A DNA stretch of 54,855 nucleotides from an uncultured beta proteobacterium (GTDB lineage: Bacteria > Pseudomonadota > Gammaproteobacteria > Burkholderiales > Rhodocyclaceae). Below, one piece after another: positions 21,630 through 33,269 of the stretch; within the stretch, counting starts at the first letter, position 1; the number at the start of each line of letters is the position of its first letter. A model generated the notes under the pieces. It saw nothing but the letters and a program-made list of their open reading frames with translations, was not told the origin of the DNA and did no database searches. A program made the translations under genes and the position numbers. The stretch spans positions 1 to 54,855 of the forward strand of contig CAINHS010000102.1 in assembly GCA_903848955.1 (NCBI GenBank), written 5' to 3'.

Positions 21630-24266
21630 TCAGTGTCCGTCGTGCTGCGCCCGTCGCCTCTCCTGCCTTTGTTCGGAGTGGCGGAAGGCATCACGAACTG
21701 TTTCAATCAACTCGGCGTCGTCCCACGGCTTGGTCAGGAAGGAGAACAGCTCGCCGCGATTGACTGCGGTGGTGACTGCCTTGAGATCGGTATAACCGGA
21801 GAGGATCATGCGCACGACGTCCGGATACATCTCCCGTACTTTGCCCACAAATTCGCCGCCATTCATTTCAGGCATGCGCGCATCGGATATGACCACATCA
21901 ACCTTGTTCTTCGCCAGCAGCTCCAGTCCCGCCATGCCGCTGTCGGCGGCAAGAATCACGTAGCCCTCGCGCCGGAACAGGCGCTTGAGGGAGGAAAGAA
22001 TCCCCGGCTCATCGTCCACCAGCAACAGGGTGCGGCTCGACGCCGGCTCGGTGGCGGCGAACTCCAGTTTGCGGCGGTCGCGCAGCATTTGCCCGAACTC
22101 GGCTGCCTTTACCGGCCTGCTGAAATAGTAGCCCTGCATTTCATCGCAGTTGCGCCGCCGCAGAAAATTGAGCTGCGCCTCGGTTTCGACGCCCTCCGCG
22201 ATGGCCGAAAGCTTCAGGCTGTGCGCCAGGGAAATGATCGCAAGCGCGATGGTGGCACTGTTGGGATCGCTGACGATGTCGCGGACGAAGGACTGGTCTA
22301 CCTTGAGGCGGTCGATGGCGAAGCGCTTGAGGTAGGAAAGCGATGAAAAGCCCGTGCCGAAATCGTCGATCGACAGTGTGATCGACAGCCCCTTGAGCTG
22401 CTCCGTGGTCTTGATGAAGGACTCGGCGTCGGCCATCACCGCACTCTCGGTGAGTTCCAGCTCGAGGTAGTTGGCGCCCAGCCCCGTCTCGGCCAGGATG
22501 GCGGCGGCCAGCTTGACTACGTCTTGCGCCGCAAACTGGCGCGCCGACATGTTCACCGCCACGGTCACCGGCGTCAGCCCGGCATCCTGCCAGGCCTTGT
22601 TCTGCGCGCAGGCTGTGCGCAAGACCCATTCCCCGAGCGGCAGGATAAGGCCGCAGTCCTCGGCCAGCGCGATGAACTCGCCCGGCATGACCAGACCCCG
22701 CTGCGGATGCTGCCAGCGCACCAGCGCTTCGGCACCGATGATTTCGCCCGTGCGCAGGCTCAACTGCGGCTGGTAATAGACCACCAGCTCGGCCAGATCG
22801 AGGGCGCGGCGCAGTCCGTTTTCCATGTCCATGCGCTCCAGAGAGCGCGCATTCATTTCCGGTTCGTAGTAATTGAAGCGGTTGCCGCCTCCGGCCTTGG
22901 CCCGGAACATTGCCGCAGCAGCGTTCCTCAGCAGCGCCCCGCCGTTTTCGCCGTCCTTGGGAAAAACCGCGATACCGATGCTGCCGGTGAGGAAGAACTC
23001 GCGTTCGCCGAATTTGAACGGGGGCGCCAGCATCTCGAGCAGGGAGAGAGCCTGCCTTGTCGCCGCATCGGATTCCGTTGGCCCGGCCACCAGCACAAAC
23101 TCGTCGCCGTCGAGGCGCGCCAGCGTGTCCATCTTCCCGGTCACCGCGCCAAGACGAGCCGCGACATCGCGCAATACCTGATCGCCCGCACTGTGGCCGA
23201 GGCTATCGTTGATGCCCTTGAAGCGATCGAGGTTTATCGTGAGCAGCGCCAAGCCGCTGTTGGCCGCGCTGCATCGCGCAATGGCGCCGGCGATGCGGTC
23301 ATTGAGCAGGTTGCGGTTGGGCAGGCCGGTCAGGTCGTCGAAATTCGACTTGCGTTCCAGTTGCTCAAGATAGCGCTTGCGCTCGCTGACATCCTGCAGC
23401 GTCACTACCGCTCCGGCCGGCTTGTCGTCTTCGGCAATCGGCGTACAGGAGAACTGCAGTTCCAGCGGCCTGCCATCCTTGCGCCGGAATAGTTCCTCGC
23501 GGCCGGAAATCGCGATGCCGGTCCTGCAGGAAGTCTGTATCGGGCAAACGCCAGGGGCGCCATTCCCAGGCACGCCGGAGCTGAAAAATATCCCGGCGGC
23601 ACTGTGACCGCACAATTCATCACCCTCATACCCCAGCAGGGCCGCCGCTGCCGGGTTCACGAAGTTGATGATGCCCTCCGCATCGGTGCCGAAGATGCCT
23701 TCCGCCGCCGAGATCAGGATCAGTTCGCGCTGGTGGTTAAGCCTCTCCCGGGTGCGCTCGGCCTCATCCTGGATGCGCCGGTTTTCAGCCACGCGGCGGG
23801 CCACTTCGGCCTCGAGATACTGGTTCTGGTTACTCAGCCACTGACGGGCACGATAGACCTCAAGCTGCGTCCGCACCCGGGCCAGAACCACCTCGGGCTG
23901 GATCGGCTTTGGAATATAGTCGGCGGCGCCTTGCAGCAAGCCGCGGGCAGTGTCGTGGGGATCGCTGAGGGCAGTGAGGAATATCACCGGAATATTCCGG
24001 GTGAGGTCGTTTTCACGCAGCAACCGGAGCACTTCAAATCCGTCCATCTCCGGCATCATTACGTCAAGCAGGATCAGAGACGGCCGCGGCTCCTGAATGG
24101 CATAGCGCAACGCGACGGCGCCGGAGTTGGCGGCCTTGACCTCGTAGCCCTCGCCTCGCAACAGGGCTCCCAGCACGCCGATGTTCTCCGGCATGTCGTC
24201 AACGATAAGGATCGTCGCCTCATCTTCGGCAGTTGTATGCCCGACCCCGGCCGAGTGTTCATCCAT
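21630..24266 (-). CDS. REC-PAS-GGDEF-EAL-REC c-di-GMP protein
   Basis: 878 aa from ATG 24266, chosen because GGAGG lies ten bases upstream; an in-frame ATG at 24314 has none. Order: REC1 (about 18-135, Asp in [13 protein letters not shown]); coiled coil; PAS (about 190-310, closing [18 protein letters not shown]); GGDEF-like domain with the motif altered to DGDEF ([13 protein letters not shown]) and no RxxD inhibitory site; EAL domain with EALVRW, the DDFGTG loop and KVDQSF, all expected for an active phosphodiesterase; and REC2 (about 755-865, [20 protein letters not shown]). REC2 is the RpfG-like KPW type, as in the HD-GYP and double-receiver proteins. The likely activity is c-di-GMP hydrolysis with a possibly regulatory GGDEF. 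It lies 64 bp upstream of the PAS trio, same strand. Confidence 0.92.
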   Translation of the reverse strand: MDEHSAGVGHTTAEDEATILIVDDMPENIGVLGALLRGEGYEVKAANSGAVALRYAIQEPRPSLILLDVMMPEMDGFEVLRLLRENDLTRNIPVIFLTALSDPHDTARGLLQGAADYIPKPIQPEVVLARVRTQLEVYRARQWLSNQNQYLEAEVARRVAENRRIQDEAERTRERLNHQRELILISAAEGIFGTDAEGIINFVNPAAAALLGYEGDELCGHSAAGIFFSSGVPGNGAPGVCPIQTSCRTGIAISGREELFRRKDGRPLELQFSCTPIAEDDKPAGAVVTLQDVSERKRYLEQLERKSNFDDLTGLPNRNLLNDRIAGAIARCSAANSGLALLTINLDRFKGINDSLGHSAGDQVLRDVAARLGAVTGKMDTLARLDGDEFVLVAGPTESDAATRQALSLLEMLAPPFKFGEREFFLTGSIGIAVFPKDGENGGALLRNAAAAMFRAKAGGGNRFNYYEPEMNARSLERMDMENGLRRALDLAELVVYYQPQLSLRTGEIIGAEALVRWQHPQRGLVMPGEFIALAEDCGLILPLGEWVLRTACAQNKAWQDAGLTPVTVAVNMSARQFAAQDVVKLAAAILAETGLGANYLELELTESAVMADAESFIKTTEQLKGLSITLSIDDFGTGFSSLSYLKRFAIDRLKVDQSFVRDIVSDPNSATIALAIISLAHSLKLSAIAEGVETEAQLNFLRRRNCDEMQGYYFSRPVKAAEFGQMLRDRRKLEFAATEPASSRTLLLVDDEPGILSSLKRLFRREGYVILAADSGMAGLELLAKNKVDVVISDARMPEMNGGEFVGKVREMYPDVVRMILSGYTDLKAVTTAVNRGELFSFLTKPWDDAELIETVRDAFRHSEQRQERRRAQHDGH

Positions 24267-24352
24267 GACAATACACCTCCGCCGCCCATGGTACTCCGTC
24301 TGATGCGGAATCAATATGCCAGGAGCACTTTATTGCTGCCACCGGGAGATAC

Positions 24353-26902
24353 TTACTTTATCCTTGCGTACTCTTTTCCGGTAACCGCTTCGGCATCGAC
24401 GTTCTCCGTCGCAGGGGCGACGACTATCTCGTTGCCCTTCTTCAGTCTCACGGTAGCCCAGAAGGTGCTGCCCCGACCTTCCTCGCTGATTACCCCCGCG
24501 TCGCCGCCCATCAACTGGGCAATGCGTTTGGAGATGACCAGGCCAAGGCCGGTACCGCCGTATTTGCGCGTCGTTGAGCCGTCGGCCTGGGTGAAGGCAT
24601 GAAACAAGCGATCCTGCTGTTCGGGGCTGATGCCGATGCCCTGGTCGGTGACCTCCATGCGCAGCAATACACTCAGACTGTCTTCCTCCAAGACGCCGGC
24701 AGTAATGGTGATCTGGCCGTTCGTTGAGAACTTGATGGCGTTGCCGACGAAATTGATCAGTATCTGCCGCAGGCGGGTGGCGTCACCGCACAGCCGGTCG
24801 GGCAAGGCGGGGGTAATTCCGCGGCCCAGGCAGAGCCCTTTGGCCTGGGCCGCTTCACCCAGCATCTGAAGTGTGTCGTCAAATACTCGCGCGAGAGAGA
24901 AGTTCTTCTCCTCCAGCGTCAGCCGCTCGGCTTCAATGTTCGAAATGTCGAGAATGTCGTTGATGACCGCCAGCAAATGCTGGGCGGAATCCCTGCTCTT
25001 GTTGAGCCAGTCGATCTGTTTGGCATCGGTGGCGCGGCGCAAGGCGAGGTCGATCATGCCCATGACGCCATTCATCGGCGTGCGCATTTCATGACTCATG
25101 TTGGCCAGGAATTCGCTCTTGGCGCGATTGGCGGCTTCGGCGGCATCTTTGGCCTGTGCCAGTTCAGCCGTGCGCGAAAAGACGAGCTCTTCGAGGTGAT
25201 TGCGGTTCTGCCAGAGTTCTATCTCGACCTTCTTGCGGGCAGTGATGTCTCTTGCAATCTTGGAAGCGCCGATCACCTTGCCGCTGGAGTCCAAAACAGG
25301 GGATATGGTGACGGCTATATCGATCAACCGGCCATCTTTGCAGCGACGTACGGTTTCATAGTGATCGATTCTCCCGCCGAGTGCGATGCGCCCGAGTATT
25401 GCCGGTTCCTCATCCATCCGGTCCGGCGGGATCAGCACCTGCATCGATTGGCCGATGACTTCTTCAGCCCTGTAACCGAACAGTCTTTCGGCGCCACGGT
25501 TCCAGCTCTCGATAATGCCTTCCAATGTCTTGCTGATGATCGCATCATCCGTCGAATCAACAATGTTCTTGAATTTGCGCAGATCGATCTCAGTCTGCTT
25601 GCGTTCGGTCATGGCTCCATATTGCCGGGCCAGGTTCCCGATCAGTTCCCGCTCTTCCTTTAGAAACGGCCCCTCGTCGAGAAGCGGTGTTTCCTCCAGA
25701 TATCTGACCTCCACCGACCCGACGGTTTTTCCCGGGACAGTGATGTCGGCAGAAAGTTTCCAGGGTGTTTCCCTGAAGTTGTCCGTGATGAACACCTGCT
25801 CACCGATTACGATCCTGGCGCAAGCAATTGCGGGATAGTGCCAGCCCGGTGGAATAAGCTGAACCGCCGCAGCGAATGCTTCATCCTGGGAGATATCCGG
25901 CTTGGCCATCAGTATGGATGTCCGATAGAGGCAACCGAGCTCCTTGACGCGCTCCTCAACAAGCACGGTCTTTCGGGCAAGTTCCGCTGCCGCCTGTTTG
26001 TGCTCGGTTATGTCGCTGGCCACTGCGTAGAACAAGTGCGTTGCTTCAGCGGCATTGGCCGACCAGGCCAGCAGCCTGAATTCGCCGTTGCGGTGGCGGT
26101 AGCGGTTTTCGAAGTGGAAAGTTGTTATCCCTTGTGCGAGCTTGCCCATCTCCACCACGGTTCCCGCCTTGTCGTCTGGATGGACCAGGTCAAGGAAGTT
26201 GCTTCCCTCAAGTTCCTTCTGGCCATATCCCAACGCCAATTCCCAGCCCTTGTTAACCCGCAGAATCGCTCCATCGGCCCGGGCGATAAGAAGCAGGTCC
26301 ATGGATTGATCAAAGAACTTGTCCAGCGCATCTTCCGCTTGTTTGCGGTCGCTGATATCGGTCAGGGCAATGCGTATCGCCGTGCCGGCACCGGTCGCGG
26401 GGATACTGCCAGGCACGACATTCTGCTGAGCGTAATCCAGCTGTGCCTGAAACACCGTGCCGTCGCCGCGCAGCAGGGCCAGTTCCAGGCCACCTTTCTC
26501 CCCGCGGCTTTTTGCCCGCAGGAAATGCTGCATCCAGCAACGTTGGTCTTCGGCAATGACCAGCGCGGCGAAGGACTTTTGCTGGAGAGTTTCACGGTTT
26601 CTGCCCAGCAGCGTGACGGCCGTGAGGTTGATCTCCTCGATCGCGCCGTCGTCAGTAAGCGTGAGATAACCGACCGGGGCGAAGTCGTAGAGATCGACAT
26701 AGCGGTCGCGCGAGGCTTCAAGCTCTATCTGGGCAGCGCGCAAGGCCTCGTTCTGTATTTCCAACTCGACCTGATGCACCTGAAGTTGATGCAGCAGGTC
26801 TTCGGTCGAGAGGCCTGCGGCCGGCAACGCGTTGTCGACCTGCCTCTCCGCCAATGCCCTCAGGGGCATTCGCTCATGCTGCCTTTTCGCGTGCGCCTTC
26901 AT
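24353..26902 (-). CDS. Multi-PAS sensor histidine kinase
   Basis: 849 aa from ATG 26902 (GGGAG seven bases upstream; the earlier in-frame ATG at 26947 lacks a site). A helix with [19 protein letters not shown] opens into PAS1 ([17 protein letters not shown]), PAS2 ([20 protein letters not shown]), a GAF-like linker starting [20 protein letters not shown], and PAS3 ([20 protein letters not shown]). HisKA follows with [18 protein letters not shown], then the ATP domain ([28 protein letters not shown]). There is no receiver or Hpt domain, so a separate regulator is required; the REC-EAL protein 86 bp downstream is a candidate. No membrane helices. The PAS1 region duplicates that of the small PAS protein at 20772. 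Confidence 0.9.
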   Translation of the reverse strand: MKAHAKRQHERMPLRALAERQVDNALPAAGLSTEDLLHQLQVHQVELEIQNEALRAAQIELEASRDRYVDLYDFAPVGYLTLTDDGAIEEINLTAVTLLGRNRETLQQKSFAALVIAEDQRCWMQHFLRAKSRGEKGGLELALLRGDGTVFQAQLDYAQQNVVPGSIPATGAGTAIRIALTDISDRKQAEDALDKFFDQSMDLLLIARADGAILRVNKGWELALGYGQKELEGSNFLDLVHPDDKAGTVVEMGKLAQGITTFHFENRYRHRNGEFRLLAWSANAAEATHLFYAVASDITEHKQAAAELARKTVLVEERVKELGCLYRTSILMAKPDISQDEAFAAAVQLIPPGWHYPAIACARIVIGEQVFITDNFRETPWKLSADITVPGKTVGSVEVRYLEETPLLDEGPFLKEERELIGNLARQYGAMTERKQTEIDLRKFKNIVDSTDDAIISKTLEGIIESWNRGAERLFGYRAEEVIGQSMQVLIPPDRMDEEPAILGRIALGGRIDHYETVRRCKDGRLIDIAVTISPVLDSSGKVIGASKIARDITARKKVEIELWQNRNHLEELVFSRTAELAQAKDAAEAANRAKSEFLANMSHEMRTPMNGVMGMIDLALRRATDAKQIDWLNKSRDSAQHLLAVINDILDISNIEAERLTLEEKNFSLARVFDDTLQMLGEAAQAKGLCLGRGITPALPDRLCGDATRLRQILINFVGNAIKFSTNGQITITAGVLEEDSLSVLLRMEVTDQGIGISPEQQDRLFHAFTQADGSTTRKYGGTGLGLVISKRIAQLMGGDAGVISEEGRGSTFWATVRLKKGNEIVVAPATENVDAEAVTGKEYARIK
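26659..26793. repeat. Duplicated segment, copy 2
   Basis: Partner of the 135-bp repeat at 21314-21448, same orientation and same length. It codes the helix and PAS1 entrance of the multi-PAS kinase. Differences are scattered, mostly synonymous-looking substitutions, so the copies diverged under selection on protein. Confidence 0.7.
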
Positions 26903-27012
26903 GGACGCTCCCTTGCTTCCGGTGCGACTATTGCTGCACGAGCCCACTTCGATCCAAAGCCGGATTCACGTCCCGGTTCAACGGCCAATGGAGCCTGTGT
27001 GTTCTCCCGGGA

Positions 27013-27246
27013 TCAGCTGTCCTGACCCGACTTGCATTCCGCTTCCGCCTGCAGCCAGTCATCCATCGCGCATCCCGGCGCGAAGCCGCGCTGCTAGGCG
27101 CGGAAATAGGCCGCAACCGCGATCATCTCTTCCGGGCTGGGCGCATCGACCTTCTGTCCGGCACAAGCGTCGGCCATCATGCCGGCTGTCTTTGCCGAAC
27201 CGTTGCCCTTGCTGGCGACCTGAACGGCTTCTTTGAGTGCTTTCAT
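27013..27246 (-). pseudogene. DUF2934 protein gene interrupted by an in-frame amber codon
   Basis: From ATG 27246 (ribosome site AGGAGGAG just upstream) the frame codes 50 aa ending EEMIAVAAYFRA, then TAG at 27094-27096. The same frame continues QRGFAPGCAMDDWLQAEAEC plus KSGQDS to a TGA at 27013-27015. Across the TAG the sequence reads IAVAAYFRA-stop-QRGFAPG...DDWLQAEAE, the consensus of DUF2934 (small proteins with IAxxAYxxAexRG and DDWLxAE). The amber codon sits where Glu or Lys is usual, one base change away. So the gene is either a recent nonsense mutant, a sequencing error or read through. DUF2934 has no known function. It follows the phasin gene on the same strand. Confidence 0.7.
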
Positions 27247-27322
27247 TTTCTCCTCCTGTCGCCGTCGGGCCGCGCCGCGTTGCATTGTTTTGGTGTTCGG
27301 GCGCGACCCCTAAGCCTCCTCC

Positions 27323-27742
27323 TCAGGCCGCCTTCTTTGCCCGGGCCGCTTGCAAAGCAGCCCCCCCGTTTGCCGCCGTTGTTGCCGTTGCAAGCCCCGC
27401 CATGTCTTTGATGAACTGCCCGGAAAGCGCCTGATTCGAGCCCTGCATCATCTGCAACATTTCGTCGTGGTACTCGCGGGCGTTCTTCATGAGAAGCGCC
27501 CCCGCTTCGGCATTGGCGCGCATCGCCGTGGACATCAGGCCGGACCAATTTTTGCTCATCGCCGCCGGGTCGGATGAGGTCAAGGCTTCGCGGCATTCCT
27601 GCCCCATCTCATCGTAGAGACATTTCATTACATCCGCCTGAGCCTGGGTCAGATTCAAGGTGCAATCCATCATCCGTTGCGCATAGTCGAAAGTGTTTTG
27701 TGTAGCGGGCCTGTTCAGCGCAGCCATAATTTGTTCGAACAT
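27323..27742 (-). CDS. Phasin family protein
   Basis: A 139-aa, mostly helical, amphipathic protein with the phasin pattern: TQNTFDYAQRMMDCTLNLTQ near 14-33, EYHDEMLQMMQGSNQALSGQ near 89-108, and a low-complexity Ala/Lys tail (QAARAKKAA). Phasins coat polyhydroxyalkanoate granules and control their number. No phaC or phaR is in the window, so granule association is family-based inference. The ATG at 27742 has AAGGA as ribosome site. It is divergent from the Crp-PAS gene across a 385-bp intergenic region and precedes the DUF2934 gene by 76 bp. Confidence 0.82.
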   Translation of the reverse strand: MFEQIMAALNRPATQNTFDYAQRMMDCTLNLTQAQADVMKCLYDEMGQECREALTSSDPAAMSKNWSGLMSTAMRANAEAGALLMKNAREYHDEMLQMMQGSNQALSGQFIKDMAGLATATTAANGGAALQAARAKKAA

Positions 27743-27839
27743 GGTGTGATCCTTTTCAGTGTGGTTGATATTTGCTGCGGAATTAATTGTTCAGGCCTTG
27801 TGCAACCCCGGTTGTCATCCCGGTTGCCAGACGCCTTTC

Positions 27840-27866
27840 TGCCGCCGGGGGCTTCGCCCGGCGGCA
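27840..27866. repeat. Perfect 10-bp stem-loop
   Basis: TGCCGCCGGG at 27840-27849 pairs with CCCGGCGGCA at 27857-27866 around a 7-base loop (GGCTTCG). It lacks a T tract on either strand and sits in a divergent promoter region, so a terminator role is unlikely. It may be a REP-like element or an mRNA leader structure. Confidence 0.6.
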
Positions 27867-28010
27867 AAGAATGCGATGCCGCTGCATCCTTCTTCATTTG
27901 CCATTGGTCTCGATTCACAGGGGTCTCCAGTCCGGGTCGCCAGCGCCGCATCGAGCCGTGCGGGTCGATTCATGCCATTTGCAATACCATACGCCTGCGG
28001 CGAGACTTAG

Positions 28011-28041
28011 TATGTTCACTTCCGGACATATGGCGAACATA
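28011..28041 (+). promoter_or_regulatory. Spaced palindrome, probable operator of the Crp-PAS gene
   Basis: TATGTTC (28011-28017) and GAACATA (28035-28041) form a perfect 7-bp inverted repeat with a 17-bp spacer. Adding the next two inner bases gives TATGTTCAC/GCGAACATA, with 8 of 9 complementary positions. It lies 87-117 bp upstream of the Crp-PAS start codon. Arm spacing is wider than in a classical Crp box (TGTGA-N6-TCACA), so if this is the regulator's own site its recognition differs. Confidence 0.45.
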
Positions 28042-28127
28042 GGTCGGCACGGAGTCTGGTATCGTCAGGATGGCGCCGTGGAGCTTTCGAGGGGCTTGAT
28101 TTTTGACTTGCGCAGGGAGGCGGACGA

Positions 28128-30158
28128 ATGAACACGCGGCTTGCTACGCCCAGGCAGAATCGCATTCTGGCAGCCTTGCCGGCGGCCGAATACCTTCGCC
28201 TGGAGCCCGAACTGGAAGTGGTGTCTCTGGCCCCGGACCAGGTCATCTATGAGGCCGGCGACACGGTCGAGTTCCTTTATTTTCCGACAGCGGGCATCGT
28301 TTCACTACTCTGGAATACCGCAAGCGGGGCCACATCGGAACTGGCGATGACCGGCAACGATGGCCTGGTAGGCATTCCGGCGGTTCTCGGCAGCGAGACA
28401 ACATCGCATTGCGCGGTCGTCCAAAGTCCGGGCAGCGCGTATCGAATCCGCTCCGAGGTCGCTGAGTGGGTACTCGATCAGGGGGGCGAATTGCTGCGGC
28501 TGGTGATCCTGTATGCCAAGGCCCTGATGACCCAGATGGCACAGATCGCATTGTGCGGTCGCCACCACAGCGTCGAGCAGCAACTGTGCCGCTGGATTCT
28601 CCTCTGTCTCGACCGGCTGCCGGGCATGCAACTGAACACCACCCAGGCCATGATGGCCCACCTGCTGGGCGTTCGCCGCGTTGCGGTCTCCGAGGCGGCA
28701 GGCAAACTTCAGGCCGCAGGCCTGATGACCTACAGCCGCGGGCAGATAACGATTCTGGATCGTCGCGGCCTGGAAGCACGCGCCTGCGAATGCTATGCGG
28801 CGATGAAAATGCACTCGGACCGCCTCCTGCACTCGATGTCGAAAGCGCTCAACCCACCCCCGGTTCGGCCCACTCCAAAGAACATACGCGCCCGTGCCGA
28901 AAAGAGGCTCAAACACATGCAGGTCAGCCAGCCCCGTTCTCCGGATGACGTCGCTCGCCTGGTGCGTGAACTCCAAGTGCGTCAGATTGAACTGGAGTTG
29001 CAGAACGAGGAAATTGCCAACGCCTACGCCGAGGCGGATGCGGTGCGCGACCGCTACGCCGACCTCTACGATTTCGCGCCGGTGGCCTACGTGACCCTTG
29101 ACGCGCTGGGCGCCATCCGGCAGATCAACCTCTCCGGAGCGATTCTGCTGGGCATCAAGCGATCGCAGATCAAGCAGCATCGCTTTAGTGCATCGGTGTC
29201 ACCGTCTTTTCTACCCGCGTTCAACCGGTTTCTGGCGGACGTGCTGGACGGGCGAGCCCGCAAGACCTGCGAGATCGAACTCAGTCCGACACAGCGGCGG
29301 GGCATTGCCATCGTCCATATTGAGGCGGTTTCCGACGAAGGCGGGCAGGAATGCCGCATGGTCATCAGCGACGTGACGGCGCAGAGGCGCAGCGAGTACG
29401 CGTTGCGGGAGCGCGAACAGTACCGGCGCGCCTTGCTCGACAACTTCCCGTTCCTGGTCTGGCTCAAGGACGACCAGAGTCAATTTCTCGCCGTCAACCG
29501 GCCGTTCGCAGACCGATTCGGCTGGCCGTCGGCGGAGGCATTGGCCGGCAAGACGGATTTCGATATCGCCTCCAAGGATTTGGCCGAGGCCTATCGGGCC
29601 GACGACCGGGCGATTCTCGACAGCGGCAAGAGCAAGATTGTCGAGGAGTGGATCGAAGACCACGGCGAGCGGCGCTGGAGTGAAACGTTCAAGTCTCCGG
29701 TGACCCTCGATGGCCGCGTGATCGGCACGGTGGGATTCGCGCGCGACATCACCGAGCGCAAGAATGCCGAAGCCGCTTTGCGCGAAAGCGAGGAGCAGTT
29801 TCGTACCTTGACGGCACTGGCGCCGGCGGGCATCTACCTGACCGATGCTCATGGCCAGTGCATCTACGTCAATTCAAGCTGGTGCGCGATGACCGGCATG
29901 AATCCACAGCAGGCTCTCGGCGACGGCTGGAAAAGTGCCTTGCACCCCGAGGACCGCGACAAGGTCTTCGCGGACTGGGAAAAAATGGTGGCATCACGGG
30001 GCAAATGGGGAACCGAATACCGTTTCAAAACCCCGCAAGGCCGGATCACGTGGGTCTATGCACTGGCGTCGCCGCTGCGCGACCCCGCCGGGGATATCGT
30101 CAAGTATGTCGGCATCAACATCGACATTACCGAGCGCAAACAGCTGAAACAGGAATGA
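28128..30158 (+). CDS. Crp/Fnr-type regulator fused to three PAS domains
   Basis: 676 aa. Residues 20-140 are a cyclic-nucleotide-binding-type jelly roll (EAGDTVEFLYFPTAGIVSLL), followed by a dimer helix and a winged helix-turn-helix (about 150-225, TQAMMAHLLGVRRVAVSEAA). After a basic linker comes the helix VRELQVRQIELELQNEEIAN, then PAS1 ([17 protein letters not shown]), PAS2 (LLDNFPFLVWLKDDQSQFL) and PAS3 (ALAPAGIYLTDAHGQCIYVN). The protein ends right after the last PAC motif (INIDITERKQLKQE), with no kinase, GGDEF or other output. So DNA binding is probably the output and the PAS block a C-terminal sensor. No FNR-type N-terminal cysteine cluster is seen. The ATG has GGAGG eight bases upstream. 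The jelly roll lacks an obvious cAMP-binding RxS pocket. Confidence 0.9.
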   Translation: MNTRLATPRQNRILAALPAAEYLRLEPELEVVSLAPDQVIYEAGDTVEFLYFPTAGIVSLLWNTASGATSELAMTGNDGLVGIPAVLGSETTSHCAVVQSPGSAYRIRSEVAEWVLDQGGELLRLVILYAKALMTQMAQIALCGRHHSVEQQLCRWILLCLDRLPGMQLNTTQAMMAHLLGVRRVAVSEAAGKLQAAGLMTYSRGQITILDRRGLEARACECYAAMKMHSDRLLHSMSKALNPPPVRPTPKNIRARAEKRLKHMQVSQPRSPDDVARLVRELQVRQIELELQNEEIANAYAEADAVRDRYADLYDFAPVAYVTLDALGAIRQINLSGAILLGIKRSQIKQHRFSASVSPSFLPAFNRFLADVLDGRARKTCEIELSPTQRRGIAIVHIEAVSDEGGQECRMVISDVTAQRRSEYALREREQYRRALLDNFPFLVWLKDDQSQFLAVNRPFADRFGWPSAEALAGKTDFDIASKDLAEAYRADDRAILDSGKSKIVEEWIEDHGERRWSETFKSPVTLDGRVIGTVGFARDITERKNAEAALRESEEQFRTLTALAPAGIYLTDAHGQCIYVNSSWCAMTGMNPQQALGDGWKSALHPEDRDKVFADWEKMVASRGKWGTEYRFKTPQGRITWVYALASPLRDPAGDIVKYVGINIDITERKQLKQE

Positions 30159-30342
30159 CCTTCGGCAGATTGTGATGCGCCGTTTTGCCGAAGTGACGCT
30201 GGCCAAGGCAGCAAGACCAAGTGAAAGCAGTTATGGCCAATGGTTTTTGGGGCAGTCGAAGGAGTCGACTGGATCGACGGCGTGAAGCCCTGATGCTGGC
30301 AGGCGCTCTATGTCCGGAATGGGTCTTTGGCGCAAGAATTCG

Positions 30343-30375
30343 TTCTCCGCTCTGCACGCAGAGTGCATCGGAGAA
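30343..30375. terminator. Stem-loop between convergent genes
   Basis: TTCTCCG (30343-30349) pairs with CGGAGAA (30369-30375), and inside it TGCAC pairs with GTGCA around GCAGA. It lies between the Crp-PAS gene (stop 30158) and the convergent hybrid kinase (stop 30404), where a bidirectional terminator is expected. No long T run follows on either strand. The rest of 30159-30403 shows nothing. Confidence 0.45.
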
Positions 30376-30403
30376 GGCTGCGCCGATGATGGCGAAGGCC
30401 GGC

Positions 30404-32733
<2,330 letters not shown>

Positions 32734-32737
<4 letters not shown>

Positions 32738-33267
32738 GAAACGCCCTTGACCTTGCGCGCCAGCTTCAACAGTTGCGCCGACAGTTGAATGCGGCCGCGA
32801 CGCGTCGATTCGAGGTTGACCTCGATCTGCACGCGGTTGTCGACCATGACGAGGCCCACCATGCCACCCTTCTCAATGAAGTCGTCACCATCGGAAATGG
32901 TCAGCGTGTCGCGCTCGTCCTGCAGCACGCTTCTTTGCTCGCTTGCCCCGGGCAGCATGATGGTTATGTGACATGGCTTCATCGGCGCAAAACGCTGGCC
33001 GGCGCGGACCTCCAGCACGTGCCCGCGCAGTTGCTTGCCGCGCAGGCCGCCGAGCGCATCGACCAGCGCGCGTTGCGATTCGCCCGGGCCGAGCACGCAC
33101 AGACTCAGCGGAGCACCGTCGGGCAGGGTGTCGGGGGACCATTCGGCATACCTGGCGATGCTGAAAATGAAGGCGGCCTTGACCTCCGCTTCGCTGTGCT
33201 GTGCCCATGACCGGGCAGGCACAATCAGCGCCAGAAAGGCCAGCAGGCTGACGGCGATCCCTTGCAT
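32734..33267 (-). CDS. YfiR family (DUF4154) periplasmic protein
   Basis: 177 aa from ATG 33267, two bases after the receptor's stop; an earlier in-frame GTG at 33300 lies inside the receptor gene. The N-terminus is a signal peptide ([20 protein letters not shown], cleavage near SWAQ). The mature part follows the YfiR pattern: [61 protein letters not shown] and an end with [14 protein letters not shown]. In Pseudomonas, YfiR binds the periplasmic domain of the diguanylate cyclase YfiN and represses it, and its action is redox-sensitive. Here the neighbour is a CHASE8 kinase rather than a cyclase. Only two cysteines remain in the mature part. Confidence 0.9.
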
Positions 33268-33269
33268 GC

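Larger units (their letters stand above)
27743..28127. other. Divergent intergenic region between phasin and Crp-PAS genes
   Basis: 385 bp with no gene. It must hold both divergent promoters. I can point to a GC-rich hairpin (27840-27866) and a spaced palindrome near the Crp-PAS gene (28011-28041). I could not fix -35/-10 hexamers with confidence. Confidence 0.5.
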
